Origin: Xenosphaeropsis pyriputrescens
Lineage: Eukaryota > Ascomycota > Leotiomycetes > Phacidiales > Phacidiaceae
Direction: 5' to 3'
DNA length: 64,000 bases
Assembly (NCBI GenBank): GCA_022609375.1
Contig: JAGKQE010000074.1
Location: 62,001 to 126,000 of the forward strand
Of the stretch, positions 1 through 11,517 are shown in pieces. The first letter of the stretch is position 1; the number at the start of each line of letters is the position of its first letter. A program made the position numbers and the translations under genes. The notes beneath the pieces were generated by a model. It was not told where the DNA came from. It searched no databases and worked only from the letters and a program-made list of their open reading frames with translations.

Positions 1-432
1 ATTTGGAAGGTTGCAAATCACTCAGCTATCGTGCAGATCGTTCCGCCATGCCAAAGTAAGGTTAAATCACGTGTGTCACTTAAAAGCTTACCTACTGAGC
101 TTGGACCTCCCATCTCAAACTCACCTCACATTCAGCTCAACTTCATATTCACATGTTTCTTGGTTCAAAATTGTTCTATTAAAATAAAGCGAATACAGCA
201 ATCTATCATAATAGTTTGTTGCGATTTTCCCAGTGCCGAGCAGACACTACATGTAGAACAGCTACTGAAGCAAGGTTCGATGGTTGACCATCATAAATAC
301 ATGCAAGTAATGCTCAAGGCCCGTGAAGACATGAAAAGCACACCGCTTGTGGTGTTTACATAAATGACAGCAAGAAGCGAAGGTTGAATGCAGATGCGTC
401 GATGTTTGTCGCATATGAGGTCGTAGAAATCA
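1..432. other. 3' flank of mucin-like gene
   Basis: No supported gene. A 110-codon plus-strand frame (31-363) resembles no family I know and lacks the composition of the coding genes here. The stretch probably holds the 3' untranslated region of the minus-strand gene that ends at 433. Confidence 0.5.
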
Positions 433-3327
433 TTACTTGTGGAACCTAGTCTCCTTTCGCTGGTGATGAGTTCTCTCAAATTTCTCAGGCTCTCGATGCT
501 CTTCCTCGCGACGTTCATCTTCTCGGTGTTCTTCCTCACGATGCTTTTCTTCATGATGAGCCTCTTGATGATTCTCGTGAGGTGGGTAGTATGATGGCGG
601 TGGACCATATTCACCAGGACCCCCATAACCGTAAGGGGTTGCTGAAGCAACTTCTGATGATGTAGCACTTCCAAAGACAGGACTGTTCTCACTAGTGTAA
701 AATCCTCCATAACCAGCAGGCGATGATGTGGCACTTCCTCTAACTGGGCTGTTGTCACTGCTTGAGGATCCTGCAGAGCTGGTGGAAGTTGGAGAGGATG
801 ACGATGCCGAGTATGGTGGAAAAGAAGTGTAGATGGATACACTTTGGCTACTGCTGGAGACAGCACCAGTAGGGCTGGAGGAGGCAACAGTTGCCGATGA
901 GCCCGAGGCGGCGGATGCAGACGAAGGTGAGGAAGTGACAGCACTTGCTGACGAACTGGCAACAGAAACTATGGACGAAGTTGTTGTCAATTCAGCAGAC
1001 GATGATGGAGCGCTGATGGTTGTGTTCACAAAGGAGGATGGGCTAGTAGATGAAGTACCAAGAACAGTTGTGGTAACAATAGTTGTGAAAAAGTACGAAC
1101 GACTGGAAGAAGTCGCAGCAGATACTCTAGAGGATGATGATGCTGCCGGCGACGAAAGTCCAGGAACTGATGAATATATAGATACGACGGCAGAGGTAGA
1201 AGAGCTGGAGACTACAGAACGAAATGTCAGTAGATTGATCAGAAGGCGTGATTCCTGAGCTTACCAGGACCAGTAGCACTGGCAGCAGAAGTAGAAGGGA
1301 GTGGAATGACAGTGAGTGTCTCATTGATATAAGCGGTAGTGGTGAGTACACTTGAAGTTGAAGGGAGTGGAATGACAGTGAATGTCTCAGTAATATAAGT
1401 AGTGTTGCCGAATGGTGCTGAGGAAGATGATGCAGCACCAGTGGCTGAAGAAGAAGCTCCCGTACCGGTAACGAGTGGAGCAGTGGCAGATGTGACTGGA
1501 CCAGTTGCGGAGGAAGCACCTGTACTGATGCTGACTGGGGCAGAGACGGATGAGCTCAATGGAGCAGTACCATACGAAGTCGGTGGAGCTGTTGGAAGGG
1601 TGCACGACTCTTCACTTGATGTGACAGGCGAGGTCTCAGTGCTTGAGGATACACTACCCGAACCAGTAGGGCCTACTCTGGAGGTAGTAGAGTTGAGAGA
1701 TGGGTAAGGAGGGCTCGAAGTTCCAGAGAAAGGAGATGTGCTTGAGGCTGAGGTTCCTACAGACCCAGAAACAGAGGGTGTGCTAGAAACTGATGTTCCC
1801 AAAGACACAGAGACGATAGATGTACTGGCACCCGAGGTTCCTGTTGAGAAAGTCTGACTCGCCACCGAAGTACTGTTACTAATTGGGTAGTATGGAGTGG
1901 AACTACTACTTGACAGTGGGCCGGTGAGCGTGCTTGATGTTCCGGGTGCAGTTCCCAAAGACACTGGGACTGTACCAGATAACACTGGAGCAGTGCCGGA
2001 TGGGCCTGTAGAGACAGTGCTATTTCCCATTGGGTACAGAGGCACTGAAGAAGATGAAGAGGCCGGTGATGTCTCTGTAATAGTAGTCTCAATAGCGGTG
2101 GTCAAGACTGTAATGTACGAAGGTGGTCCTGTGGTCGTGGGAGAAGAACCACTGCCAGTTGGTCCACTACCAGATGTAGAGTTTCCCAGCGAGTAGTATG
2201 GAGTAGATGTCAGGACTCCCGAAGTCAAGCTTGAGGAACTTGGGACGGAGGCAGAGAAAGAGGCAGAGACAGGAGAGGTGCTTGTGGCAGAGTACCCAGT
2301 TCCAGTTCCAGTAGGTCCAGTCAAGGAGGATGAGTTTAAAACTGGGTATGGGGCAGAGCTAGATGAAACTGTCTGAACACCACCAGTTCCTGAAGATGGT
2401 ACACTTGTCAAAACTGGAGCCGTACTGGAGGCACTCGTGCCGACTGACGTGTAAGTCGAGAAGAAGTACGGCAGTGATGAAGAAGATGTAGAGACAGCCC
2501 CAGAAGTGGATGCAATGGAGCCAGAACCAGATGGAACATATCCAGAGCTCGACGGACCAACTGAAGATGTGCTGTTTGAAACAGGATATGGCACAGAAGA
2601 GCTGGAAGGCTTGACACTGCTGCTGGATGAACCAGTACCAGTGGCTGGACTTGAAGCAGAAGAGCTCAATGGAGGTGGCGTATAGTAAACCACTGGAGCA
2701 CTAGAACTAGACGACGATGAAAAGCGAGAAAGGCTGATATATGCCGTAGAGTGACTTGTATGGGTCAACGTGATGTGGGTAATGCTCTCGGCTGAACTGG
2801 GTCTACGAAGTGGAGAGTTGCCGGTAGAGTAAGCGAAGGTTGAAAGAGAAGCATATCCTAATACATCAGCTCCGCTTTTGAATCAGGAAAATGCAAGACT
2901 TACCAGACGATGGGCTTGAACTGTCAACTGCAGAAGAAGCGCTGGAGCTGCTTTCGCTGCTCGATGAAGAAGAACCGGTAGAGTAAACTACGCATATCAG
3001 ATCAGCTTTTGCAAAATGCATCAACAGGAAGATACAAAACTTACCAGAGGCAGAGCTCGAGCTACGAGCTGGAGAAGTCTCAGTAGACGAGCTCACACTG
3101 CTAGAAACAGTAGGCAATGGACCAGAAGAAGGTGCGACATAAGTAGCAGAGCTAGATGGATAGCTGTAAGCCGGGGGGGTCCAATACTGAACTGGTGAGC
3201 TGTTTGCAATGGCAGCATCACGACGGACTGGCTGAAGCCACTGAGGAAAGGCGCGAGTGACAGGGGCCAATGCCAGAAAAGTGACAGTGGCCGACACGAG
3301 GCCGTTGGTGATGATTGTGGTTCTCAT
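433..3327 (-). CDS. Ser/Thr-rich secreted mucin-like protein with charged C-terminal tail
   Basis: Four exons: 3327-3045, 2987-2904, 2857-1265 and 1211-433, phases consistent, about 912 aa. The N-terminus reads as a signal peptide (MRTTIITNG, a hydrophobic stretch, then TRA), followed by a dibasic QPVRR that could be a Kex2 site. The body is almost wholly Ser, Thr, Pro, Gly and Ala, with only one obvious Cys, as expected of a heavily O-mannosylated wall or extracellular protein. About six imperfect cassettes carry PY(P/Y)xxNST followed by GPTG or GPSS, each with an N-glycosylation sequon, and the segment TVIPLPSTS occurs twice. The last 40 or so residues change abruptly to His, Glu, Arg and Lys. 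There is no hydrophobic C-terminus, so a GPI anchor is unlikely. I recognise no enzymatic domain; function is unknown. Ser-codon bias creates long antisense frames, which I treat as shadows. Confidence 0.8.
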
Positions 3328-5929
3328 CTTGATCTATGAACTACACTGTGTCAGTCGTTGATGCTCTTGCAGTAGGAATTTTCTGGAACATCCAAAGACA
3401 ATAGAGAACTTACAGACGAACACAGTCACTGTGTGATGGAACGGTAAACGAATGTGTTGCTTTGAAGCTTGAAGGAGATAACGAGTGACTTGGGGAACAA
3501 TGTGTGTGCTGAGCAGTTAGTGACAGTGAAGAACTCTTGACTCGATGAGGACCGTAACGTCGAGGCTCGAGGTGTCGAAGATGTTCGATGATGGTGAAGA
3601 AAGAAGAAAAGAAAAGGAAATCTTGGGAGAGAAGAAGCCCTTATATGTGCTGTGATCACTGCAGAGAAGGAGGGAAAGAGGTGACTTCTTGGCTTGATCG
3701 GCTTCACACACGTGCCTACCCTCAACAGCTCTGTGAGCACTTTTCTCCTGCAAGTGGTTTCCCGGTGTTGCCATTGACACTGCCTCGTCTTCCTGGGCTA
3801 TTTCCTAAGGTTCATTGAGTACGACTTGAGCCGTTGTGCAGTGAGCGGTGATGCCGTTGTGTAATTATCCAGGTACCTTCTGTGTAGGGACCTTGCACCT
3901 TGCACCTCGTTCCTGTGGCTTTACATGGGCCTAGTGAAGCATTGCGGATGCTGTCATGAGAAAGGATGACTCCAGTGTCTCATAGATGAGGGAAGAGAAA
4001 ATAGACGAAAGATTAATGAAGAAGTACCTACAGAGTATCTAGGTATACCGTGATTCTGCGGTCAGTAGCAAATTGAATATGGGGGAAACGATAAGCCTTA
4101 CCCTCCTCACCTTGATACCAAGTAGGGCACAGAAGTTACTCCACACTACCTTAACCTTAGATTGTGTGTATTCAAAGTCCTTTGAAAGTCTTCTCAAGTC
4201 TGTCCAAGTCTCCCCGGTTTGACGGACAAAGTACCCAGGTGTATCAATGTACATCAATGGTGTAACATCATGAGAACATGATGATCGGGCTCATGCAAGT
4301 GCCCTTACTTATTCATGCGGTGTTTTCCTTGCAAGTATACAATGTACTCTCTCACACAGCATTAAGTGTTCCAAGAGATGATCGTATCGTACTCTCTCTT
4401 TTGTGCGCTTTCCGGATGGTGAAGTCCGTACATACTCTTCTCTGTATGTACAAGTAAGTAGGTAGGAAGTACCTATGGTAACTCTTGAAGATCATTGCGA
4501 TGGTGAAATGCGGTGGACGATTGTTATGCCTAATGCAGGGTGGAATCGGAGGCCTGCATGCACGTCAAGCTTCGGAAAGGCAAAGGACTGTGGCGGCGAC
4601 GAGTAACGGGCCTGCACTGAGCCGCAAGTACATATCCTGTGCATCCAGGTATATGTAGGTAGTATGTACATCAATACTACAGTAACGTAGCAAACAGTAA
4701 CCTGCCCTCTTCAACGAGGACTTGCCGGAATGTCCTTGTCATTTGTGTACAAACACAGGTACACAGTGCCTCATCTCAGGTAGTAGATGGCTTGTACAGC
4801 GTAGAATGTCGTTGAACTTCAGCTGCATCTACCTGATCTGATGGTGGCTCAGGCCAATGTCGACAAGGCAGAACAACTGCAGTACCATACATGAACCATA
4901 TCGCCAATTCGCAGATTCGAACATGGATAGCCCCTCTTTGCAAAGGTCGTCTGCATTGAAAATTCTTGTGGCAGCATAAGGTGCGATGTGCCAAATACAG
5001 TTGGTGAAGCCAATCACTCTTCAACCAATGATATTTGTACAAGGTCGTCGAAGAAAGTGTGTCTGCGCTCTTCCCGGGACAACAATCAATTGAATTTTCT
5101 TGAGACGCAGACAAGCCGTTGACCTCGGACAGCGGCGCGCAGTGCTCGAAGTCCGTTTGTTGAACGGATTTTCTGAGAAAGAAATGACTGGGTGGTTTGT
5201 GAAATGGGTCAGTCAACAATGTGATTCAGAACACGTTCTACAGCAGTTTGTAGCTACCTCGTTTCCATCTCGTGTCACGCGCGTTTACGAAGAGCTCTTC
5301 CGATACAACATGTATCTCCTTGGCCGTTTGACTCTCTGTAAGGGGATGAGAGTCATATCTACACGCAACCTGACATTCTTGCAGATGAGTGAAAAAAGAA
5401 CAGATGATTCTGGGCTACCACCCGGGACAGTTTACTACCAGCTCACCGCAGATGCATTAAAATCAGCAGTGGCACCAACCGACCTTTCGGGTGAATAGCA
5501 TATGATACAAGACTTATTCAAGCCTGGAATCATTGCTGCAAAGCCAAGGATGATAGATGACTTGCATGAGTTGTGCATGATTGCAAATGTTTAGAGCTTG
5601 ATTTGGTTAAGCTTCTACAAAGTCTCCCCAGAGCTCACTCAAATGATCTAGAACCCAAACCAATCACTCCACACTCTCAATCTACCTATCTGATGGCAAA
5701 TCAAAGGGGGAATTCGTATGCATAACTTATTAGGTTGAGGCAAGAGTGGCCAGCTGCCATAAGTTTGGCTGCATTTGTCCCACCACACAACAGAAGCGAG
5801 ATTTGCAAGATCAGAGAAACTTATGCAACTCTGCGATTAGCACAAAGGCACCTTTGCGATGGTCGATACCCGATAGAGTACAACGGATGTTACATAGCTG
5901 AAAGGTTTCTTGGCCAGTCGCAACATCCC
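3328..5929. other. Intergenic region, no supported gene
   Basis: The 2.6 kb between the mucin-like gene's start and the 3' end of the Rrt8-like gene. The 3328-3850 part presumably holds the mucin-like promoter and leader. Frames such as 4776-5219 (-) and 5100-5498 (+) resemble no family I know, overlap each other on opposite strands, and are not joined to a wider exon structure. Short motifs such as ATCTAGGTATACC near 4040 belong to the TACCTAGGTA-type words common in the spacers. Confidence 0.5.
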
Positions 5930-7273
5930 TTACTCGGCCTTCTTTGCAGCCTCGCGAAGATGCGGAGCCGTTGTCATCTGGGTGCCATTGTTCTCAATGT
6001 CTGCGGCCCATAGTGCGGCCCCAACTATTGTACGTGAGTTAGCTCTTTCATAAATATGCAACCAGCAAGGGAGGATGGGATTACCTGTGTTTGTGAAGCT
6101 GAGCGGGATACTCGCAAATGGAATCAACTCGAGAAGAGTAGCAACAATTCCAAAACTATCAGAATATCAGCTTCATGAGCAATTAATTCTGAGGCGTAGC
6201 ATGCACAGATGATAGCATCTAATCCAAGTGTTGAATGGTTCAATACTGCTTACCTTGTATATGCCGCAACGTTCTCCTTGACCCATTCATTCTTTTGCGA
6301 GTTTGAAAAACGTTTGAGCTATCCCCTTGTTAGTGATATTCGTTCGCGCGAATATCACACTTTTTCAGTGTGCAGAGTGCAGGGTGAATTTACCTGGAAG
6401 TATCGGCTGTGTGCTGCAGGTCCTCGAGTCTTGCCTAAGGTAAAATTTTAGCTTATTGCAACATTATGAAGGTGGTGATATTTCGCCAGTCGTACCTTGA
6501 AGTAAGATGAACATAGCAGTTCCTACAATTGGGATGAAGTTGAGTGGCAAATACTACAAAAATCAGCCAAGGTCACTCAAGAGCACTGCTTCTCATTACC
6601 ATAACGTATCTGAAACGCTGTTAGCTCAAGTGTGGGAAATCAGGAACAACAGCCATACCTGATGAAAGCCTTTGGTGTGAATTTCTGGAAAGGCTTCATG
6701 ATCATCTTTCCAAGACGGTTGATAGGATCTGTGCCTGACTTGATCTGGCGACCCTCAGATAGAATGCCGGTCTCATTTCGTGCCAGGAGCACACCATCAA
6801 AAGTGTCGATCAAGGCATCCTCGATCATGAAGTTCTTAGAAATCAAGGTAATGATTGTGGAACTCTCGGAAAGTGTCAAGAGAACCGTCGTGAAAGCAGC
6901 GAGTGGACCATTGACGAATACGAGCACAGCGAGTTGTGGTAGGTAGGTGAAGATGAACATAAAGGTGATAACAGCTAAGACAAAATCGATCAGCTTTCCA
7001 AACAACCAAACGGGATGTGCTCGTTGTACATACCAACAGAAAGTGTCATTGTTGGAATGAGCTTCGATATCAGAGGTTTCCACAGAGCGCGGTGCGTCAA
7101 GAAGTAATAGATACCCTCAAAACAGTCAGCTCGAGTAACTTCTAGGGCATCGCAAGTCTCACCTTGATCGGATAGATGTAGGCGCCCGAATTTGCGGCAT
7201 CTTTAGCCAATGTCTTATATTTGTTGAAGTCCTCAACTGCGATCTCTTGTGCCTTGGCTCTCGTAGATTCCAT
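5930..7273 (-). CDS. Rrt8/Lds (EI24-like) family membrane protein
   Basis: Nine exons: 7273-7163, 7115-7034, 6974-6659, 6609-6600, 6553-6496, 6434-6394, 6318-6254, 6155-6085 and 6024-5930, all joining in phase to about 282 aa. Hydrophobic segments include ITFMFIFTYLPQLAVLVFV with the region after it, and the family signature YLPLNFIPIVGTAMFIL followed by GPAAHSRYF; a last hydrophobic stretch is near LELIPFASIPLSF. The pattern matches fungal proteins annotated as outer spore wall protein Rrt8 or Lds1/2. In yeast these sit on lipid droplets and act in spore wall dityrosine assembly; their biochemical activity is not settled. The start at 7273 (MESTRAKAQE) fits the family's soluble N-terminus. 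Exon 4 is only 10 nt, yet it is needed to join the frames. The family call is good, the precise role inferred. Confidence 0.85.
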
Positions 7274-8458
7274 GATGGCGAAGGGTTGTATTGGTTTGGG
7301 GTGATTGTTACAACTTTCGAGTCGCAGTCGCACCAGATCTCCAAATTGCAATGGTACGTTTTCGAAGCTGGAAGTTGTTGACGAAGCTTCGAATAATCAG
7401 GAAGTTGTATTTAGAAGTTTTTGAAGAATTTCGTAAGGATGTAGGAGTTTTGTTTGTGTTCCCACAGCCAGCTAGCTTTCTTGTTTGCTCACATTAACAC
7501 CAGAAAGCTATGTCGTCATAGGCGCTGTGGCATGCGATACCTTCAACGACTTGTGATCAATGTCTCTGATAATTTGAGTTTATGAAAAACATCAATGGAA
7601 GAAACAACATCGTCAGTAATTATAGAAATCGAACTTATTTTTTTATTCGCGGAGACACGACTCGATCTTTTAATATTCTAGAAAATCATCAGAAGGAATA
7701 TTCAGACTTCCACCTTGTTTACCTCGCCATATAGTCATTTTAAAAATGTCAGTTGACATAGACCCTGAAGACCTTTTAACACGACTTACGCCACACCGGC
7801 TTTTAGACAAACGCATGGATTTAAATACCTACAAGAATCCTCGTATTTTCATCTCCGAATCAATACAAGCAGACGCCTTATCGGAAAGCTCATGGCCTTT
7901 TGAGTGGTTTCTGTCGTTCGTTCTTGAGATAAAACGGTTATCCCACTCTTATTTATCAACTGCTGCAGGCTGACAGAGATATTGTGATTACATAACTATC
8001 TACTGCGTTAGATCTTCACAGCAATGCGGGGTCACGGCACAGTATCGTGAGTAAGCCAAGTCTCCGAATAGTAATACCATGTTATTGTTTTTGGAATTAC
8101 CTGGCTACCTATGGAATGCCAGAGTGTCCTCTCTGATAATGGCTGTTGCCTAGATGAACTGGAAGTTTATAATGTAAGCGTTTCTGACTTCAGACTTGAG
8201 GTATCATTATTCTGTTTCTCCTCAGTTGAGCACCCATCCATCCATAAGTGCGTGAAGAGCTGTTTTCCATAGCTGTGAATTTGTTGCTTTCCTAGATCTC
8301 TCGATCGATTTGAAAGTTCTCGTGGTATACAGAAATGTCTGCTATGCCCCATCCTGACTGGAAATAGTTGTGTTCTAAGTTGTTCGCAGTCAACCCTGAG
8401 AATTTATGAGAATCGAATTCATATCATTGAATCGTTCTGAAATAAGAAGGCCCTCGCC
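7274..8458. promoter_or_regulatory. Divergent intergenic region, Rrt8-like / LanC-like
   Basis: 1.2 kb between two divergent starts, presumably holding both promoters. A 75-codon frame at 7746-7973 (+) starts with a good ATG but resembles nothing I know. It could be a small unknown gene or chance; I do not call it a gene. Confidence 0.45.
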
Positions 8459-9595
8459 ATGTCAGAACGGTATATCACCAACGACGAAAAGCTTCTGAAA
8501 GTCACAAACCCTGAATCTCACATCACCGAATGTCTTACCGAGCTGGTAACTAGATACCCGCCAAAGTCATCGTGGGTGCCACTGGTTGAGACGGGCCAAA
8601 ACACCAAGGACGAAGCTTTAGGGCTTTTCATAGGACCTACAGGCATTGCATATCTTTTTCTCTGGCTCTCCAAGACACATCCCAACATCACCATAGCTTC
8701 CAAGTCCCCAAGAGACTGGGTTGAAGCATATCTCTCCGGAACACGCCCAGAACCTCAGGTCACGGATCAGCTATGCGGCATGTTGTGTGAAGAGCTCTGC
8801 TACCTTGCGGTTTCTGCAGCGTTTACCCAGGACATATCTTATGTTCACAAGTATCTCTCCTACATGTCGAATATATTGACATCAACCGGCGCAGATGAAT
8901 GGGTTTATGGAAGATCGGGAGCTTTGTACACTCTTCGATTGATTCGCACTTGGATGCCAGAGTCAGCAGCTCTGATTGATCCAGCTATACAATCGTTGAT
9001 CGACTGTATCTTGAGCAATGGGCCACCCTTTATGTGGAACAAGAACCGATACCTGGGCACCGGTCATGGTGAGATGGGCATAATACTTCAGATCGTTCTC
9101 TCGGATTCTTCACGGGCCGAGAAAATCACCCCCTGGCTTTCAGAACTACTGGATCTACAGCTAGATAACGGAACTTGGACTCAGTTCCCGAAAGAGGACT
9201 CCAAGCAGCTTGTCCAGTTCTGTCATGGTGCTCCTGGATTCGCAATGTCTCTTCAACATCTTCGTTCTTACTTCCCCACTCTTCAGGATCGTATCGACTT
9301 CGCAATCATGAAAGCCAGAGAAATTACGTGGAAAGAGGGCATCTTGAAAAAGACACCCAACCTCTGTCATGGTGTCACAGGTAACGCATTAGCCTTTGAA
9401 GATGGCGAGCAGAGGGAGCACTTCTTGGCTTATGGTACCGCAGAGAAAGTCAAAGATGGAGAGTCCAAAGGTCATTGGGAAAACGCCGATTATGCCTTTG
9501 AATGGGCTTTAGCTTTTGGTCCGCCTGGGAGAGCATGGGGATTTATGGTCATGCACGAGAAGCAGGGACAGTTCATCTGTTATAACGATCTGTGA
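8459..9595 (+). CDS. LanC-like protein (lanthionine synthetase C family)
   Basis: A single uninterrupted frame of 378 aa, close to the usual size of eukaryotic LANCL proteins. The family's zinc and active-site landmarks are present in order: GTGHGEMG around residue 205, FCHGAPG with Cys255, and NLCHGVTGNA with Cys303 and His304. Cys255, Cys303 and His304 correspond to the zinc-binding Cys, Cys, His triad. The N-terminal half has the alternating helices and GPTGIAYLFL-type repeats of the alpha-toroid fold. Bacterial LanC cyclises lanthionine rings; mammalian LANCL proteins add glutathione to dehydroamino acids in damaged proteins. The fungal substrate is unknown, and no LanB/LanM-like dehydratase or precursor peptide lies nearby, so a lantibiotic pathway is unlikely. 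The lack of introns contrasts with most neighbours. Start at 8459 is the first ATG in frame. Confidence 0.88.
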   Translation: MSERYITNDEKLLKVTNPESHITECLTELVTRYPPKSSWVPLVETGQNTKDEALGLFIGPTGIAYLFLWLSKTHPNITIASKSPRDWVEAYLSGTRPEPQVTDQLCGMLCEELCYLAVSAAFTQDISYVHKYLSYMSNILTSTGADEWVYGRSGALYTLRLIRTWMPESAALIDPAIQSLIDCILSNGPPFMWNKNRYLGTGHGEMGIILQIVLSDSSRAEKITPWLSELLDLQLDNGTWTQFPKEDSKQLVQFCHGAPGFAMSLQHLRSYFPTLQDRIDFAIMKAREITWKEGILKKTPNLCHGVTGNALAFEDGEQREHFLAYGTAEKVKDGESKGHWENADYAFEWALAFGPPGRAWGFMVMHEKQGQFICYNDL

Positions 9596-9813
9596 CCGGT
9601 GATTTGGCTTGTTCAAGAGACAATCATTTGTACCTGAATTCAGCTCTACTCAAATTTCATACAGCTTGATCCAATAAAGTATACGATGTCTCGAAAATGG
9701 AACTGATTGGTGAGAGACCCAAGCACCTGGTAATACCAGAAGTAAGCCATAATACACTGCAACGCCACCCACCTAACTCCAATACATGTCCACACATCAT
9801 ACATGAAGTCCCA

Positions 9814-11517
9814 TTACTTTTGCCCACCGTATTTCTCCTTGATTCTCGCAATCTGCTCCTCAACGTTTACGTTGGCATTCATCTGCGCCAGTCTTTGTGC
9901 ATCTCGGCTCTCAGGATTGCCATCATAACTGCTTGCCGCCTTCTTCCTTCTCTCTGCTTCTTCGGGGGTAATAGGCTGACCAGTAACACCATCAAAAAGG
10001 TCGCTTCTTTGACTTGCAAGACGTTTCAGATTGTTCGCAACATCACTCGTCGAGAGATTGGTTGTGGCATAACGAGACTCGGCCTTGGCCTTCTGTTCCT
10101 TCCACCTTGGATCGAGGAGCTCAACTGTAAGGGATATTAGTATTAGTGCCAAAATTTCAAATGGGTATACATACTTCGCATGTGCTCATCAAGCTCGTTG
10201 AATGGAATTTGCTGATTGCAATTTGGACATAGTGCCAACTGTGACTTCTGCTGCCTGGCTTGAGCGCGTGGAACATAGTTTTCTTTAATTTTCATTGGTG
10301 CAGCTCCACCCTTAGCCATTGCTTGAGCCTGCTGTGCACGAACACGAGCCTCTGTACGCTCTCGAATCCTTTGCTCTTCTTCCTCTTCCTCTTCTGTCCG
10401 TTTTGGTGGTTGTGGCTGAGCTCTAGGCTGAGGCGATGGGGCCACAGGAGGCTGCATTTGCTGTGTCTGTTGATCCTGTTTATATGGGTTGTAGTAGGTC
10501 TCCTCTCCAGGCATAGCTTCTTCAATACGCATGCTTTGGTTGTTGATAGACATCATTGCCTTCTGGTCGAGAGAAGCGAATTGCAACTCGGAAAGAGAGG
10601 TAGGTGCAGGAAGAATGGCTTGATCGTCAGCTTCCGTAAATACGACAGTCTCCACAACCACGAAATCATGCCAGTCGATTTGAGCGTATGACATCTTCTC
10701 CTTTTCAACCTCTTCCTCTTTCTTTTGCTTCTGTTCATCCTGGTATTTGAACCACTCGGCACGTTCTTTCGCTCGAGCTAGCACATGGAACTTGTCCTTA
10801 ACATTCGCCTCAAGCTCTCGGATCCTCTCTTGCTGCAACTTCCCACCCTCGCCATCCATTCCACCCGCACGGAGAAGAGCGGTGTACTGATCAACGAGTC
10901 GTTGGAAAAAGTTGTGTAAGCTGTGCTGTGGCCGTAGGAAATCGAATTGGTAATTGCCAGTCTCTCGCTGCGAAAGGGTCGTCATGAATTGTCTTCCATT
11001 CTTCGCAACAAAAAGTGCTGTTAACCTGACCACTTCGAGATCTTGCGCGCTGATATTCGGCATTCGAGCTGAGAATTGAAACTCTGCAGGTTCGGGGGGT
11101 CCTTTTGGTTTCTCCTCTTCTGGCGCCACCTCATTGCCTCTCCCCGCTGCAATAGCATTCCCTCTTCCATCTTTAATTTCGCTCAGTCGCCATAAGTAGT
11201 AAGCATTATATGCATCATTCGTGCTCAAGAAGGAGAATTTCGGGTTGTGCTTTTCTTTTTCTCGGATGCGATCTGTTGCTGTCAGTGACTGGCCCTTGGT
11301 ACGAGAATGACCCAGCAACTCACCCTCAAATATCATGCCGTTACGCGCCACGTATCCAGCTGTAGTTTCAAGGATTGCTAGAAGCTTGTTAGCAGTGCGT
11401 AGCTATGTCATGGCTTGACAACGTGCCTTTAATTTCTTTTGGAGGCAATACGACTCCGGCTGGAGCTTTAATACCATCGAGAATAGCCGTCGGATCTGTA
11501 ACATCAGCTGGTGCCAT
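9814..11517 (-). CDS. prp21: Splicing factor 3a subunit 1 (Prp21/SF3A1)
   Basis: Four exons: 11517-11427, 11377-11324, 11272-10175 and 10124-9814, about 517 aa. It is a U2 snRNP component of the SF3a complex, nuclear, needed to form the prespliceosome. The first SURP module spans exons 1-3 (PPKEIK, TAGYVARNG, then RIREKEKHNPKFSFL). The second SURP region carries LEVVRLTALFVAKNGRQF and FDFLRPQHSLHNFF. Glu- and Gln-rich low-complexity sequence follows, then the conserved C-terminal LCPNCNQQIPFNELDEHMR and ELLDPRWKEQK. The intron between exons 1 and 2 (11426-11378) starts with GC rather than GT. It has a CTAAC branch sequence and an AG acceptor, and only this junction keeps the protein in frame. 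The yeast Prp21 and human SF3A1 architecture supports the assignment strongly. Confidence 0.93.

Noticed and set aside
833..2196. Long plus-strand frames (833-1258, 1402-1707, 1897-2196) antisense to the mucin-like gene
   Set aside because: They arise from the Ser/Thr codon bias of the minus-strand gene, are rich in Glu, Val and Ala in a way that mirrors it, and have no family likeness or splice logic of their own.
4776..5498. Overlapping frames 4776-5219 (-) and 5100-5498 (+), 147 and 132 codons
   Set aside because: Mutually antisense, no recognisable motif, no neighbouring exons in phase, and intergenic-like composition.
7746..7973. 75-codon plus-strand frame before the LanC-like gene
   Set aside because: Has an ATG and decent composition but no homology I can name and no in-phase join to the LanC-like start; not enough to call a gene.
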